The notes below the pieces were generated by a model. The model made no database searches. It saw only the letters and a program-made list of their open reading frames with translations, and was not told the DNA's origin. From the NCBI GenBank assembly GCA_965243805.1, contig OZ251577.1, forward strand, positions 3,720,001-3,784,000: a stretch of 64,000 nt of DNA. The letters run 5' to 3'. Of this stretch, positions 33,356 through 42,037 are shown in pieces. Positions within the stretch are counted from its first letter, which is position 1. The number at the start of each line of letters is the position of its first letter. This stretch comes from CATQHQ01 sp965243805 (lineage in GTDB: Bacteria; Gemmatimonadota; Gemmatimonadetes; Longimicrobiales; Gaopeijiaceae). Both the position numbers and the translations under genes were made by a program.

Positions 33356-33814
33356 CTAACCCTGTTCCGCCCGACCGTCGGCCGACCCAAGGTCGCCGTG
33401 GAGCGAGGCGTCCGGCGTCCGGCGGCTGGCGGGCGCGGCTTCGTCGTCCTCGGCGGTCGGCTTCTCGGGGAGAGTGAGGATGTCCCGAACCGTCGCCAGT
33501 CCGTCCTTGATCGCCCCCAGAACCGCTGGCCCCAGATTCTGCTTCTGGGCGTCGGCGACTGTCCCCTCCTGGCGCATCTCCCGGAGCTTCTGCTTAGCGC
33601 CCTCAATGGTGAAGCGCCGTTCGTAGAGGAGCTCCTTGACGAGCAGGATCCGCTCAATCTCCTCCGCTTGGTAGACGCGAGTCCCGCCCCGGTTCTTGCT
33701 CGGCGAGATCACGTCGAACTGAGTCTCCCAGTAGCGAAGCACGTGGGCCTTCAGCCCCGTCAGCTCGCTGACTTCCGACATGGAGTAGTACGTCTTCTTG
33801 GCGATCGGCTCCAC
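33356..33814 (-). CDS. MerR-family transcriptional regulator
   Basis: 152 residues. N-terminal winged helix: YYSMSEVSELTGLKAHVLRYW, then GTRVYQAEEIERIL, the MerR DNA-binding pattern. A short coiled coil (TIEGAKQKLREM) follows, then an acidic low-complexity tail. There is no effector-binding domain or Cys cluster, so it belongs to the small MerR type common beside housekeeping genes in Bacteroidetes, Gemmatimonadota and Deltaproteobacteria. Target unknown. Confidence 0.88.
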   Translation of the reverse strand: MEPIAKKTYYSMSEVSELTGLKAHVLRYWETQFDVISPSKNRGGTRVYQAEEIERILLVKELLYERRFTIEGAKQKLREMRQEGTVADAQKQNLGPAVLGAIKDGLATVRDILTLPEKPTAEDDEAAPASRRTPDASLHGDLGSADGRAEQG

Positions 33815-33818
33815 GCGA

Positions 33819-34913
33819 TCACTTCCTTTCCTTTATGGGGGATGCTTCCGTCGTAGGGGATGCTTCCGATCTAGGGGATGGTTCCCGGTGCTCCGCCCCG
33901 TCCCAGGTCTCCGACTTGGGTTCGCGGGTCATGAGTCGATGCAGCGCTTGGAGGCGGTCCGCGTCCTCTGCGACGATTCGGTGGACCTCGTGGGCGACCG
34001 GCATCTCGATTCCCCGCTGCCGGGCCAAGCGGTGGACGGCGCGCACCGTCGCCACGCCTTCGGCCACGGAGCGCATCTCGTTCAGTATCGCCCCAATGGG
34101 CTCGCCCCGCCCGAGGCGGAAGCCGACGGTCCGGTTCCGGCTGAGCTCGCTGGTGCACGTCAGGACCAAGTCCCCCAGCCCCGCCAGCCCGGCGAAGGTG
34201 GCGGGCCGGGCGCCCAGGGCCACCCCCAAGCGGGTCATCTCGGCCAGCCCCCGGGTGATCAGCGCGGCCACCGCGTTGTGGCCCAGCTCCAGCCCGGCCG
34301 CTGCGCCGGCGGCGAGCGCCACCACGTTCTTGAGGGCGCCGCCCAGCTCCACGCCCACCACGTCCGGGTTGGTGTAGACCCGGAACCGCTCCGTCTGGAA
34401 GAGGCTCTGGGCGAAGACCCGGGCGCGGACGCTACGGCTGGCCACGACAACGGCGGTCGGCGCACCGGCCGCCACCTCCCGGGCGAAGCTGGGACCCGAG
34501 AGGACGCACAGCCGGCGTTGCTGCTCGGCCGGGAGCGCGCTTGCGAAGATCTCGTCCACCCGGCGGAGGGTGCCCACCTCAATCCCCTTGGAGGCGGCCA
34601 CCACCAGCGCGTCTGGGGGCAGGAACGGCGCAGCCTCCGCCAGCACCGCCGCCGAGAACTGGACGGGACACGCCCACACCACGACCTGGGCGCCCTCCAG
34701 CGCGTCCGCCAAGCGGCCAGCGACGACGAGGCGCTCACGGTTCAGGGAGACCCCCTTCAGGTAGAGGGAGTTCTCGCCCCGCTCCCGAAACGACGCCGCG
34801 ACCTCCGGCTCCCTTGCCCAGAGCCGCACCCTGGCACCCGAACCCGCCAGCAGGTTGGCCAGCGCGGTCCCCCAGGCGCCCGCCCCCACCACTGCCACTC
34901 GGGCCGGCGTCAC
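33819..34913 (-). CDS. gpsA: Glycerol-3-phosphate dehydrogenase [NAD(P)+]
   Basis: 364 residues from GTG 34913; makes sn-glycerol-3-phosphate for phospholipids. Rossmann motif VAVVGAGAWGTALANLL at the start, SGPSFAREVA, catalytic Lys in GGALKNVVALAAG, and GLGDLVLTCTSELSRNR. The start region is triplicated: GTGACGCCG occurs at 34975, 34949 and 34913, the last two in frame with the gene and the first overlapping the plsY stop. 34913 fits the family N-terminus best, but 34949 is equally possible. The C-terminus has a tandem EASP repeat. plsY uses its product's downstream acylation step, so adjacency makes sense. Confidence 0.93.
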   Translation of the reverse strand: MTPARVAVVGAGAWGTALANLLAGSGARVRLWAREPEVAASFRERGENSLYLKGVSLNRERLVVAGRLADALEGAQVVVWACPVQFSAAVLAEAAPFLPPDALVVAASKGIEVGTLRRVDEIFASALPAEQQRRLCVLSGPSFAREVAAGAPTAVVVASRSVRARVFAQSLFQTERFRVYTNPDVVGVELGGALKNVVALAAGAAAGLELGHNAVAALITRGLAEMTRLGVALGARPATFAGLAGLGDLVLTCTSELSRNRTVGFRLGRGEPIGAILNEMRSVAEGVATVRAVHRLARQRGIEMPVAHEVHRIVAEDADRLQALHRLMTREPKSETWDGAEHREPSPRSEASPTTEASPIKERK

Positions 34914-34980
34914 GGCCGACCCACCGTCGCCACTCGGGGGCGGCGTCACGGCACTGCCACCGGAGCCGGCGTCACGGCGC
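34911..34980 (-). repeat. Triplicated start-codon region of gpsA
   Basis: Three imperfect copies of GTGACGCCG(G/C)C..CCGAGTGGC spanning the plsY stop and gpsA start. Spacings are 26 and 36 bp, so only two of the GTGs are in frame with gpsA. Confidence 0.75.
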
Positions 34981-35589
34981 CCCCACTCCGCGTTCGGTGC
35001 CGGCGAGCAGGCGGCGGATGTTGGAGCGGTGCGCCCATACCACCAGGAGCCCAACCGCCGTCAGGAAGCCTTGCACAAGCCGTCCCCCGTCCGGTGCCAG
35101 CCGATCCGGGAGCAACCAGGCGGCCAAGAGAACCGTCGCCGCGGCGGCGATCGACGCCAGGGAGACGACCCGGGTCGCCAGGGCCACCGCCAGCCACGCC
35201 GCCATGCCGGTCCCCAGCGCAACGGGGGCCAGCGCTGCCAGTGCTCCCGCGCTGGTGGCCACTCCCTTGCCGCCGCGAAAGCCCACCCAGAACGAGAAGA
35301 CGTGGCCCGCCACCGCGGCGCTTCCATAGGCGACGGCCCAGGCCGCCGCGTCCTCCCCGTCCCAACGGGCGAACCACCAAGCGGGCGCGAAGCCCTTGAA
35401 GGCGTCGAACGCCACGACGACAATCCCCGCCCACGGGCTCAGCATCCGGTAGGCGTTGGTGGCCCCCAGGTTGCCGCTCCCCAGCGAGCGCAGGTCCTTT
35501 CCGTAGACGGCGCGGCCCAGCCAGTACGACGCAGGCACAGCCCCGGCCGCGTAGGCCGCCAGGACCAGCAGCAAAGGGGCGATCGTCAC
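34972..35589 (-). CDS. plsY: Acyl-phosphate:glycerol-3-phosphate acyltransferase
   Basis: 205-residue integral membrane acyltransferase forming lysophosphatidic acid from acyl-phosphate and glycerol-3-phosphate. Conserved motifs: GSGNLGATNAYR, GFRGGKGVATSAG and AHRSNIRRLLAGTE, with about five hydrophobic helices. Start GTG 35589 overlaps the der stop as GTGA. It cooperates with GpsA encoded next and with PlsC at 3.7 kb in phosphatidic acid synthesis. Confidence 0.93.
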   Translation of the reverse strand: MTIAPLLLVLAAYAAGAVPASYWLGRAVYGKDLRSLGSGNLGATNAYRMLSPWAGIVVVAFDAFKGFAPAWWFARWDGEDAAAWAVAYGSAAVAGHVFSFWVGFRGGKGVATSAGALAALAPVALGTGMAAWLAVALATRVVSLASIAAAATVLLAAWLLPDRLAPDGGRLVQGFLTAVGLLVVWAHRSNIRRLLAGTERGVGAP

Positions 35590-36911
35590 TGCTTGGGCTC
35601 CCCGCTCTTTCGGAAACGGAGTCGAACCGGGACTCCCGTGAAGTCCCATCGGGCACGAAGGAAGTTGGCGATGTAGCGACGGTAGTGGGTAGGCACGTCG
35701 TGAGGATGGTTGGTGAAGATCACGAACGTGGGCGGCGCGGTTCTGGCCTGGGTGGCGTACTTGAGGCGCAGGGGGCGGCCCCGGACATGAGGCGGTGGTG
35801 TTCGGCGGGTCAGCGCCTCCAGGGCCTCGTTGACGTCGGCGGTGGAGATGCGTCGCAGGCGGCGCTCGGCCACCTGGAGCACCAAGTCGAGGGAGTTGCG
35901 GATGCGCAGGCCGGTAAGGGCCGACGCGAAGAGGAAGGGCGTCTCCTTGAGGAAGGGGATACGGCGGCCCACCTCCCGCTGGAACTCCTGGGCTGTGCGC
36001 CCGTCCTTCTTCACCAAGTCCCACTTGTTGCACACCAGGATCAATCCGCATCCTGCGTCCCACGCGGTCTGGGCCACCCGGGCGTCCTGGGCGCGGAACC
36101 CTTCGGCCGCGTCCACCAGCGCGAGGCACACGTCGGCCTCCCGCACCACTCGGGCCGTCCGCAGGCCGGCGTAGTACTCCACCGAGTCGCTGATCCGAGC
36201 GTGGCGGCGGATGCCGGCTGTGTCCACGAAGACGACGGTCCGTCCGTGGTAGCGGAGGGCATGGTCCACCGGGTCTCGCGTGGTGCCCGCCACCTCGCTC
36301 ACCACCACCCGCTCCTCGCCGAAGATGCGGTTCACGAGGGACGACTTTCCGGCGTTCGGCTTCCCCACGACCGCAACCCGCACCTCGTCGCCTTCGGCAG
36401 CTTCCGCCTCGCTCGAAGGCAGGCGGGCGACCACGGCGTCCAGGACGTCGCCCACTCCCCTGCCCGAGACCGAGCTTGCCGGCAGAGGTTCGCCCATCCC
36501 CAGGCCCCAGAACTCCAGGTGGGTCCGCTCGCCGGGCAGGTTGTCCACCTTGTTGACCACCAGCTGCACCGGCTTGGAGGACTTCCGCAACGTCTCCGCG
36601 AGCTGCTGGTCCAAGGGGTGCACGCCGGCCTTGGAGTCCACCAAGAAGATCACCAAGTCCGCCTCCGTCACGGCGGTCATGGCCTGCTCGCGGACCAGGC
36701 GGTCGATCTGGCGCTTCGAGCCCTCCACGACGCCCCCAGTGTCCACCACGAAGAAGTCGCAGCCGGTCCAGTCGGCCCGCCCGAAGTTGCGGTCGCGGGT
36801 CACGCCGGGCGCGTCGTCCACGATGGCGTCGCGCCGCCCCACCACCCGGTTGAAGAAGGTGGACTTGCCCACGTTTGGACGGCCCACCACCGCCACCACC
36901 GGCAGGTTCAT
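35586..36911 (-). CDS. der: Ribosome-associated GTPase Der (EngA)
   Basis: 441 residues with the double-GTPase architecture needed for 50S assembly. First G domain: GRPNVGKSTFFNR, then VDTGGV and NKVDNLPG. Second: GKPNAGKSSLVNR, VDTAGIRRHARI and NKWDLVKK. The C-terminal KH-like domain carries FVIFTNHP and NFLRARWDFTGVPVRLRFR. Start overlaps the DUF512 gene stop by ATGA. Confidence 0.97.
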   Translation of the reverse strand: MNLPVVAVVGRPNVGKSTFFNRVVGRRDAIVDDAPGVTRDRNFGRADWTGCDFFVVDTGGVVEGSKRQIDRLVREQAMTAVTEADLVIFLVDSKAGVHPLDQQLAETLRKSSKPVQLVVNKVDNLPGERTHLEFWGLGMGEPLPASSVSGRGVGDVLDAVVARLPSSEAEAAEGDEVRVAVVGKPNAGKSSLVNRIFGEERVVVSEVAGTTRDPVDHALRYHGRTVVFVDTAGIRRHARISDSVEYYAGLRTARVVREADVCLALVDAAEGFRAQDARVAQTAWDAGCGLILVCNKWDLVKKDGRTAQEFQREVGRRIPFLKETPFLFASALTGLRIRNSLDLVLQVAERRLRRISTADVNEALEALTRRTPPPHVRGRPLRLKYATQARTAPPTFVIFTNHPHDVPTHYRRYIANFLRARWDFTGVPVRLRFRKSGEPKQ

Positions 36912-38251
36912 CGGGGCGCTGGGGAGGCTGGCGACGCGGAAGCCGGTGACGTGGACTCCGGGAAAGCTGGCGACGTGGGTTGCGCGGAGAGCGTTGCCGT
37001 CAGCTCGCGACCCGTCCTCACGACGGCGGGCGAGAGCGCAGTCTCCAGTTCCGCCAACGCCATTCCGTCAATGAAGAGTCCGTCGGCGTTGAGCGCGTCG
37101 GCTGGCAGGACCACAAGATCGCTCGGGCGGCACTCTTGGAGGTCCGCCGCCACGTCGGCTCCCGGCAGCAGCCCTGCCACCGTCACCGTCGGCCCGAAGT
37201 AGCGGTTCTGCACGGCGACGACCTCCATGTCGCACGCCATCTGCTTGGAGACGGCAGGGGCCATCCGCTCGAAGTACGGCTGCATGGAGGTTCCGGTGGC
37301 GATCCGCACGCGCTCCACGCCGGAGAGTGGCGACAGGTCGTCGATCTTGGCCTCGAAGGCGTCCAGCAGCGTCCGCAGCGCACCGACGCCGTTCTCCAGC
37401 AAAGGCCAGTCGTCGTAGTAGGCCGCCGCCGGCACCTCCCGTCCAGCGATCAGGAAAAGTTCGTCGGCGGCGTAGCACCATGAGTGGCCGCGCTCGCGGA
37501 GGGCCGTTTGCCGGGGGGCGTGGACTTGCTCCAGCGCTGCCGCGGCCTCGCCATTGGAGAGCAGCCGGACAGGCCGGTTCAGGTTGTAGCGGGTGAGGCC
37601 GACGGGCACCACCGACAGGCTGAGGACGCCCGGGCCCAGGGCGTAGAGGTCGCGGATCGTCCGGTCCAGCTCGGCGCCGTCGTTCCAGCCCGGACAGAGA
37701 ACCACCTGGGCGTGGACTTCCAGTCCCCCGTCAAGCAACAGCCCCAACTGCTCCATGATCAGCCCCGCGCGCCGGTTCTTCAGCAACCGGACCCTCACCT
37801 GAGGATCGGTGGCGTGGACGCTCACGTACAGCGGCGAGATGCGCTGGTCCACCAAGCGCTGGAGTCCTTTGGGCCCCAAGTTGGTCAGGGTGACGTAGCT
37901 GCCGTAGGCGAACGAGAGCCGGAAGTCGTCGTCGCGAACCCAGAGTGGAGGCCGGGCGTCGGGGGGGTTGCCGTCGATGAAGCAGAAAACGCACTCGTTG
38001 GCGCACTCGCGCACCTTGTCGGGCGCGGGAACGATGCCCAGGCTCTCGGAAGGATCGCGGTGTATCTCGTAGAGCGCGGGCTCGCCGCCGGGCTCCACCG
38101 CCTCGATCGCCAGCTCGCTCTCCGCTGCCAGGAAGGCGAAGTCGAGGCCGTCCCGCACCGGTTCCCCGTTGACGGCCAGGATCCGGGTCCCGATCCGCAG
38201 CTCCAGGGCCTCGGCGATGGAGCCGCGACCGATCTCACCGATGCGCACCAC
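36908..38251 (-). CDS. DUF512 protein: PDZ-like domain plus radical-SAM-like Fe-S cluster
   Basis: 447 residues. An N-terminal PDZ-like segment (GSIAEALELRIGTRILAVNG) precedes a CxxxCxxC cluster (C83, C87, C90 in ECANECVFCFID), then a TIM-barrel-like region and the DUF512 domain. The family is widespread and often sits beside der, as here, but its reaction is not established. The C-terminus is a low-complexity repeat of SP/AS units. It starts 74 bp downstream of the TPR protein gene and overlaps der by four bases. Confidence 0.9.
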   Translation of the reverse strand: MVRIGEIGRGSIAEALELRIGTRILAVNGEPVRDGLDFAFLAAESELAIEAVEPGGEPALYEIHRDPSESLGIVPAPDKVRECANECVFCFIDGNPPDARPPLWVRDDDFRLSFAYGSYVTLTNLGPKGLQRLVDQRISPLYVSVHATDPQVRVRLLKNRRAGLIMEQLGLLLDGGLEVHAQVVLCPGWNDGAELDRTIRDLYALGPGVLSLSVVPVGLTRYNLNRPVRLLSNGEAAAALEQVHAPRQTALRERGHSWCYAADELFLIAGREVPAAAYYDDWPLLENGVGALRTLLDAFEAKIDDLSPLSGVERVRIATGTSMQPYFERMAPAVSKQMACDMEVVAVQNRYFGPTVTVAGLLPGADVAADLQECRPSDLVVLPADALNADGLFIDGMALAELETALSPAVVRTGRELTATLSAQPTSPAFPESTSPASASPASPAPR

Positions 38252-38325
38252 GATCTCTGATCCTCCGTGCCGACCGTCCGGCGGGCGAACAGCCGTTGCG
38301 GGTGGTCAGTGCCGTTTGCGGGCGG

Positions 38326-39228
38326 TCAGCGGTGTCGCGAAAGCATCTCCTGGAAGACGCTGTTGTTCCGCACCGACTCCCAAGCGTAGCGAGTGGACAA
38401 GCTGTTGACCGTCACCAAGGTCGAGCTGCCGATCAGGGGCTCCAGAAGGGCGACCGCCTGGTCCACCTCGCCCAGCTCGGCGTGGGTCTGGGCCCAGCGG
38501 CGCTGCACCATGGGCCGCCCCTCGTCGGTCACGGGCATCGACATGGCCTTCTCCAGCTCGCGACGGGCGTCCACGGTCCTCCCCGCCCTCGCCAGGTTGC
38601 GGGCGTACTGGCCCTGCCAGTTTGCCTGGGCGTCCGGGTCGTCGAAGGAGAGGGGGTTGCGGTCCCAAGCGGCCACCAACTCGCCCCAGAGGATGCGAGA
38701 GTCGTGCTGGCGCCCTGCCACCCGGTGCACCCACGCCTTCTCGGCTTGGCAAGCGCAGCGGTAATCCGGGTCGGGATGGTCCGGCGAGAGGCTGGCAATC
38801 ATCTCGTCGAACTCGCCGCCCACGAGCAGCGCCGGGAAGGTGTTGGTCACGGACGCGACTTGGACGGGGGTCATCCGGACTTGGGCGCGAGCCTCGCGGA
38901 ACGCTCTCTGCATTCCGTTGACGCCCTGACCCGACGCCAGCGCGGAGAACACCTTCTCGTTGACCCAGGCGGCCTGGGTCTGCTCGCGGGCTTCGGTAGC
39001 GCGTTCCAGGAGATCCGCGGCCATGTCGAAGTCGCCCAGCAGGCGAGCCGCCGAAGCCCCCTGGAGCAGCGTCGTCAGGTTGGTGGAGCTCTGCGCCGCC
39101 TCCACGCGGTCCCGAAGCTCCGGCACCGGGAGCTGGGCGGCGACGGGCAACGCACCGACCAGGACGGCCAGCGCACCGACCAGGAGTAGTCCGACGGAGA
39201 GGACCAGCGATCGAATTCGTGGGCGCAT
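38326..39228 (-). CDS. Secreted TPR-like protein
   Basis: 300 residues. Signal peptide with an internally repeated hydrophobic unit (LLVGALAVLVGALPVAAQ). The mature part is all-helical with TPR-style pairs, e.g. GDFDMAADLLERATEAREQ, NLARAGRTVDARRELEKAM and HAELGEVDQAVALLEPLI. No enzymatic motif. Probably a periplasmic scaffold. Separated from the following DUF512 gene by 74 bp with GCGGGTGGTCAGTG/GCGGGCGGTCAGCG direct repeats. Confidence 0.7.
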   Translation of the reverse strand: MRPRIRSLVLSVGLLLVGALAVLVGALPVAAQLPVPELRDRVEAAQSSTNLTTLLQGASAARLLGDFDMAADLLERATEAREQTQAAWVNEKVFSALASGQGVNGMQRAFREARAQVRMTPVQVASVTNTFPALLVGGEFDEMIASLSPDHPDPDYRCACQAEKAWVHRVAGRQHDSRILWGELVAAWDRNPLSFDDPDAQANWQGQYARNLARAGRTVDARRELEKAMSMPVTDEGRPMVQRRWAQTHAELGEVDQAVALLEPLIGSSTLVTVNSLSTRYAWESVRNNSVFQEMLSRHR

Positions 39229-39264
39229 GACGTGCGACTCCGGTGGGGGGAGGTGACGGAAACA

Positions 39265-39337
39265 AGCGGGAGACGGGAATCGAACCCGCGACCCTCAGCT
39301 TGGGAAGCTGATGCTCTACCGACTGAGCTACTCCCGC
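39265..39337 (-). tRNA. tRNA-Gly (anticodon CCC)
   Basis: Minus-strand cloverleaf with acceptor GCGGGAG / CTCCCGC, anticodon stem TCAGC/GCTGA, loop TTCCCAA, T arm CGCGGG-TTCGATT-CCCG, discriminator T as usual for bacterial tRNA-Gly. Confidence 0.95.
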
Positions 39338-39346
39338 GAAACCTCT

Positions 39347-39392
39347 CTAGTTGGGGCTGATTACCTCGTCTAGTTGGGGCTGATCACCTCGA
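39347..39392 (-). repeat. 23-bp tandem duplication of a gene's 3' end
   Basis: CTAGTTGGGGCTGAT(T/C)ACCTCG occurs at 39347 and 39370. The unit encodes the last residues EVISPN and the TAG stop of the TPR lipoprotein, so a second stop copy lies just downstream. Confidence 0.85.
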
Positions 39393-40761
39393 AGTAGAAG
39401 CCGAGGATGTTCTCTTCGCTGGTCAGGTCCGCGCGGAACGACTGGGCCACGTCCGGGTCGGGCGCGTCGATCCGCACGTCCGTGGACCCGACCGTCACGC
39501 CGTCGTCGCTGATGAAGTGCACGCGCACGGTGACGGTGGTCCCGGCATCGAGGGACTTGTTGATGAGGTCGGCGGTGACCGAGCCGCCGCCCGCGCTGCG
39601 GGGTTGGAGCTGGCTGCTCTCCAGGTTGAAGGCCAAGTCCTCGCCCATCTGCAGGACGCGCACGGCCTCCTGCTCGTCGCCGGTGTTGATCAGCGCCCGA
39701 GCCAGGATGGCGTAGCTGCTGCTGTTGTAGCCGTCCAGCTCGACCAGATTCCGCCCCACATCCAGCAAGACTTCCCACTGCTCGGCCTCGAAGAGCGACT
39801 GGGCGTAGTTGTAGACGGCGTCCCGGTTCTCGGGACCTACTTCCGCTACCTCGCGGAACGCCTCGGCGGCCCTGTCGAAGACTTCGGCGCCGTAGAGGCC
39901 GACGCCGATGTTGAAGTAGTCGCGAGGCTCGAGTCCGTCCTGGTTCAGCAGGTGGTCGTAGATCGCCTGGGCCGAATCGGGCTGCCCGGCCGACGACATG
40001 ATCGCCGCCAAGTTGGAGAGGGCCGAGATGTCGCCGGGGTTCGATTCCAGGTAGGCGTGGTACTCTGCCGCGGCCTCGTCGTAGCGCTCGGATTGGCTCA
40101 ACAGCTGGGCGCGGTTGAAGGCGACGCTGGATTCCTGCTCGGCCCAGGTCGCCACCGTGGCGCTGTCGGCGCCCTCCAGCGTCGGGTTGCGGATCAGTTC
40201 CAGGGCGGCCCCGAACGCCTCGATGGCGTCGTCGTTGCGGTTCACGTTGCTGTAGCCGACGCCCAGGTTGATCAGGGCTTCGGGCCGACGACGCGGGAAG
40301 ATCGTCTCCGCCATCTCCAGGAAGCGAAGTCCCTCCTCCGGGTTGCCGGCGTTCATGGGCTCGATGGAGCGGTTGAACATGGCGATCCAGGCGTTCTCCC
40401 TCTCGATCCGGACTTCCTCCGCGTAGGCCGGGTAGAGCTCCATCGCCTTGTCGAAGAGGGTGTCGGCCGCGACGTAGTCCTCCAAGCCGATCTGGGCCCG
40501 GGCCGCTTGGAAGTAGCCCCTAGGGTTGGTGGGCTCCTCGAGGATCGAGTTGGAGGCGGCGTCCATCGCGTCGTTGTAGCGGGCCGGGTCCCCCAGCGTC
40601 TGGGCCTGGGTGAGGAACAGCTCGGCGCTGCGGGTGTGGCCGTTGTCCCTGGGCGGGTTTCCTTCCTCAGCGGCCCCTCCCCCGCCCGAGCCGGACGCGC
40701 ACGCGGTCGCGACCACGGCAACCGCCGCGGCCAATGGGAGTCCGAACCGAAGCTTGGTCAC
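39370..40761 (-). CDS. TPR-repeat lipoprotein
   Basis: 463 residues with a lipoprotein signal (AAAVAVVATAC) and a Gly/Ser-rich linker. Residues about 40-350 are TPR units: EALINLGVGYSNVNRNDDAIEAF, YDEAAAEYHAYLESNPGDISALSNLA, FDRAAEAFREVAEVGPENRDAVYNYA. The C-terminal ~90 residues form a beta-sandwich-like domain (TTVTVRVHFISDDGVTVGST) of the FxLYD style. Probably an envelope assembly or adaptor protein; partner unknown. Confidence 0.78.
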   Translation of the reverse strand: MTKLRFGLPLAAAVAVVATACASGSGGGGAAEEGNPPRDNGHTRSAELFLTQAQTLGDPARYNDAMDAASNSILEEPTNPRGYFQAARAQIGLEDYVAADTLFDKAMELYPAYAEEVRIERENAWIAMFNRSIEPMNAGNPEEGLRFLEMAETIFPRRRPEALINLGVGYSNVNRNDDAIEAFGAALELIRNPTLEGADSATVATWAEQESSVAFNRAQLLSQSERYDEAAAEYHAYLESNPGDISALSNLAAIMSSAGQPDSAQAIYDHLLNQDGLEPRDYFNIGVGLYGAEVFDRAAEAFREVAEVGPENRDAVYNYAQSLFEAEQWEVLLDVGRNLVELDGYNSSSYAILARALINTGDEQEAVRVLQMGEDLAFNLESSQLQPRSAGGGSVTADLINKSLDAGTTVTVRVHFISDDGVTVGSTDVRIDAPDPDVAQSFRADLTSEENILGFYFEVISPN

Positions 40762-40873
40762 ACCGAATCCTCCTGCAGAGGTTGTTCTTTGGGGAGCGCG
40801 TTTCTCCCTCGGGCGAACGAGGAAGGCGCAAGCGGTTTCTAACCTGGAAGTATACGGATGGATACGGCGGAGG

Positions 40874-42037
40874 TCAAAGAGCAGGGGCGATTCGGCGCAG
40901 CGCGACCCGTTCCACGCCCAAGGCGTCGATCGTGCGCAAGAGGAGCCGGTCGGCGTCGGCGTCCAGGATGCTCGTCGTCCGGGGCATCTCCAAGCGTCGA
41001 ATCAGACCGCCTCGGGTGTCCAAGTTCACCCAGATGCGCATTTGGATTCCTGGAACGCTGCGTCCGCCGACCCACAGGGTGCCGTCACGGGCGAACACCA
41101 GCGGGCCAAAGCCGTCGATCCGCTCCGGGATCGGGGCCAACTCCAGCCGGCTGCGCATCCGCTCCTCGCCGCGGGCGTAGCGATCGTAGAGCGTGTCGGA
41201 GATCATGCTTCGCAGATCGTCGTCGATCGCGATGCCCATGCCGGTCACTTCGATTTCGCGGACCGTTTCGCCGGCTAGGTCCATGCCGACCACCGCTGGT
41301 CGCCCGCCGTCGGCCAGGAAGAGGAGGTTGTCGCCGGCGGCCAGCGAGATTCCCCCGGCGACGGGCACGGGCGGAATGATGTACCCCTGACCGTCCGGTC
41401 CGAACACGAATTCGCGCCACTGCAACGTCGCCAAGTGGACGGCACTGTCTGATGCGACCAAGCGGTACAGTTCGATCGGGATGCGGCGGCGTCCCTCTTC
41501 GTACTGGCCTGGGGCGATTCTGATGGGGCCGATCAGCCAGAGTGTCTCCCCGCCTCCGGGGTGCGCCTCTGCGGCCGGGGCTCCGAGAGCCTGAATCGGG
41601 GTGGTGGTGCGGCCCTCGCCTGTGCCCGGCGAAAACACCGAGTAACGGCCCGCCTGTCCGTCGTAGACGAACACCGAGTCCCCGCTCCAGTGCGTGATCC
41701 GCGTGAGGGACAAGAACTCCACGGGGCCTTCGCCTCCCCCTCCCACGGTCCGCTCCACGCGCCCTGTCGTGTCCACCACCAGAATTCGCCGACTGCCGCC
41801 GTCGCCCACCACGCTTCGACCGCCGCCCAGCAAGAGGCCGCCAGCCACGTTGTTCAGCGGTTCGGCCTCGTCGTCGCCGAGCAGGAAGGCCGGCTCGCCG
41901 GTCAGCGTCCACTCTTCCGCGGCTGCCGCGTCGGCGACGACGGCATCGGAGCCGGGCACCTCGGCGTCCTGGTCGCACGCCCAGGGCAGGCAAGCGGCCA
42001 CTATGGTGACTGCCCGAAGAGGTCGGGGTCGGTTCAC
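40874..42037 (-). CDS. Beta-propeller lipoprotein (copy 1)
   Basis: 387 residues from GTG 42037, which overlaps the stop of the upstream paralogue as GTGA. Signal LRAVTIVAACLPWAC is lipoprotein-like. The body has propeller-type blades: RILVVDTTGRVERTVGGGGEGP, DSVFVYDGQAGRYSVFSPGTG, RDGTLWVGGRSV, typical of six-bladed (NHL/Gemmatimonadota-type) propellers. It is less similar to the next two genes than they are to each other. Function unknown. Confidence 0.72.
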   Translation of the reverse strand: MNRPRPLRAVTIVAACLPWACDQDAEVPGSDAVVADAAAAEEWTLTGEPAFLLGDDEAEPLNNVAGGLLLGGGRSVVGDGGSRRILVVDTTGRVERTVGGGGEGPVEFLSLTRITHWSGDSVFVYDGQAGRYSVFSPGTGEGRTTTPIQALGAPAAEAHPGGGETLWLIGPIRIAPGQYEEGRRRIPIELYRLVASDSAVHLATLQWREFVFGPDGQGYIIPPVPVAGGISLAAGDNLLFLADGGRPAVVGMDLAGETVREIEVTGMGIAIDDDLRSMISDTLYDRYARGEERMRSRLELAPIPERIDGFGPLVFARDGTLWVGGRSVPGIQMRIWVNLDTRGGLIRRLEMPRTTSILDADADRLLLRTIDALGVERVALRRIAPAL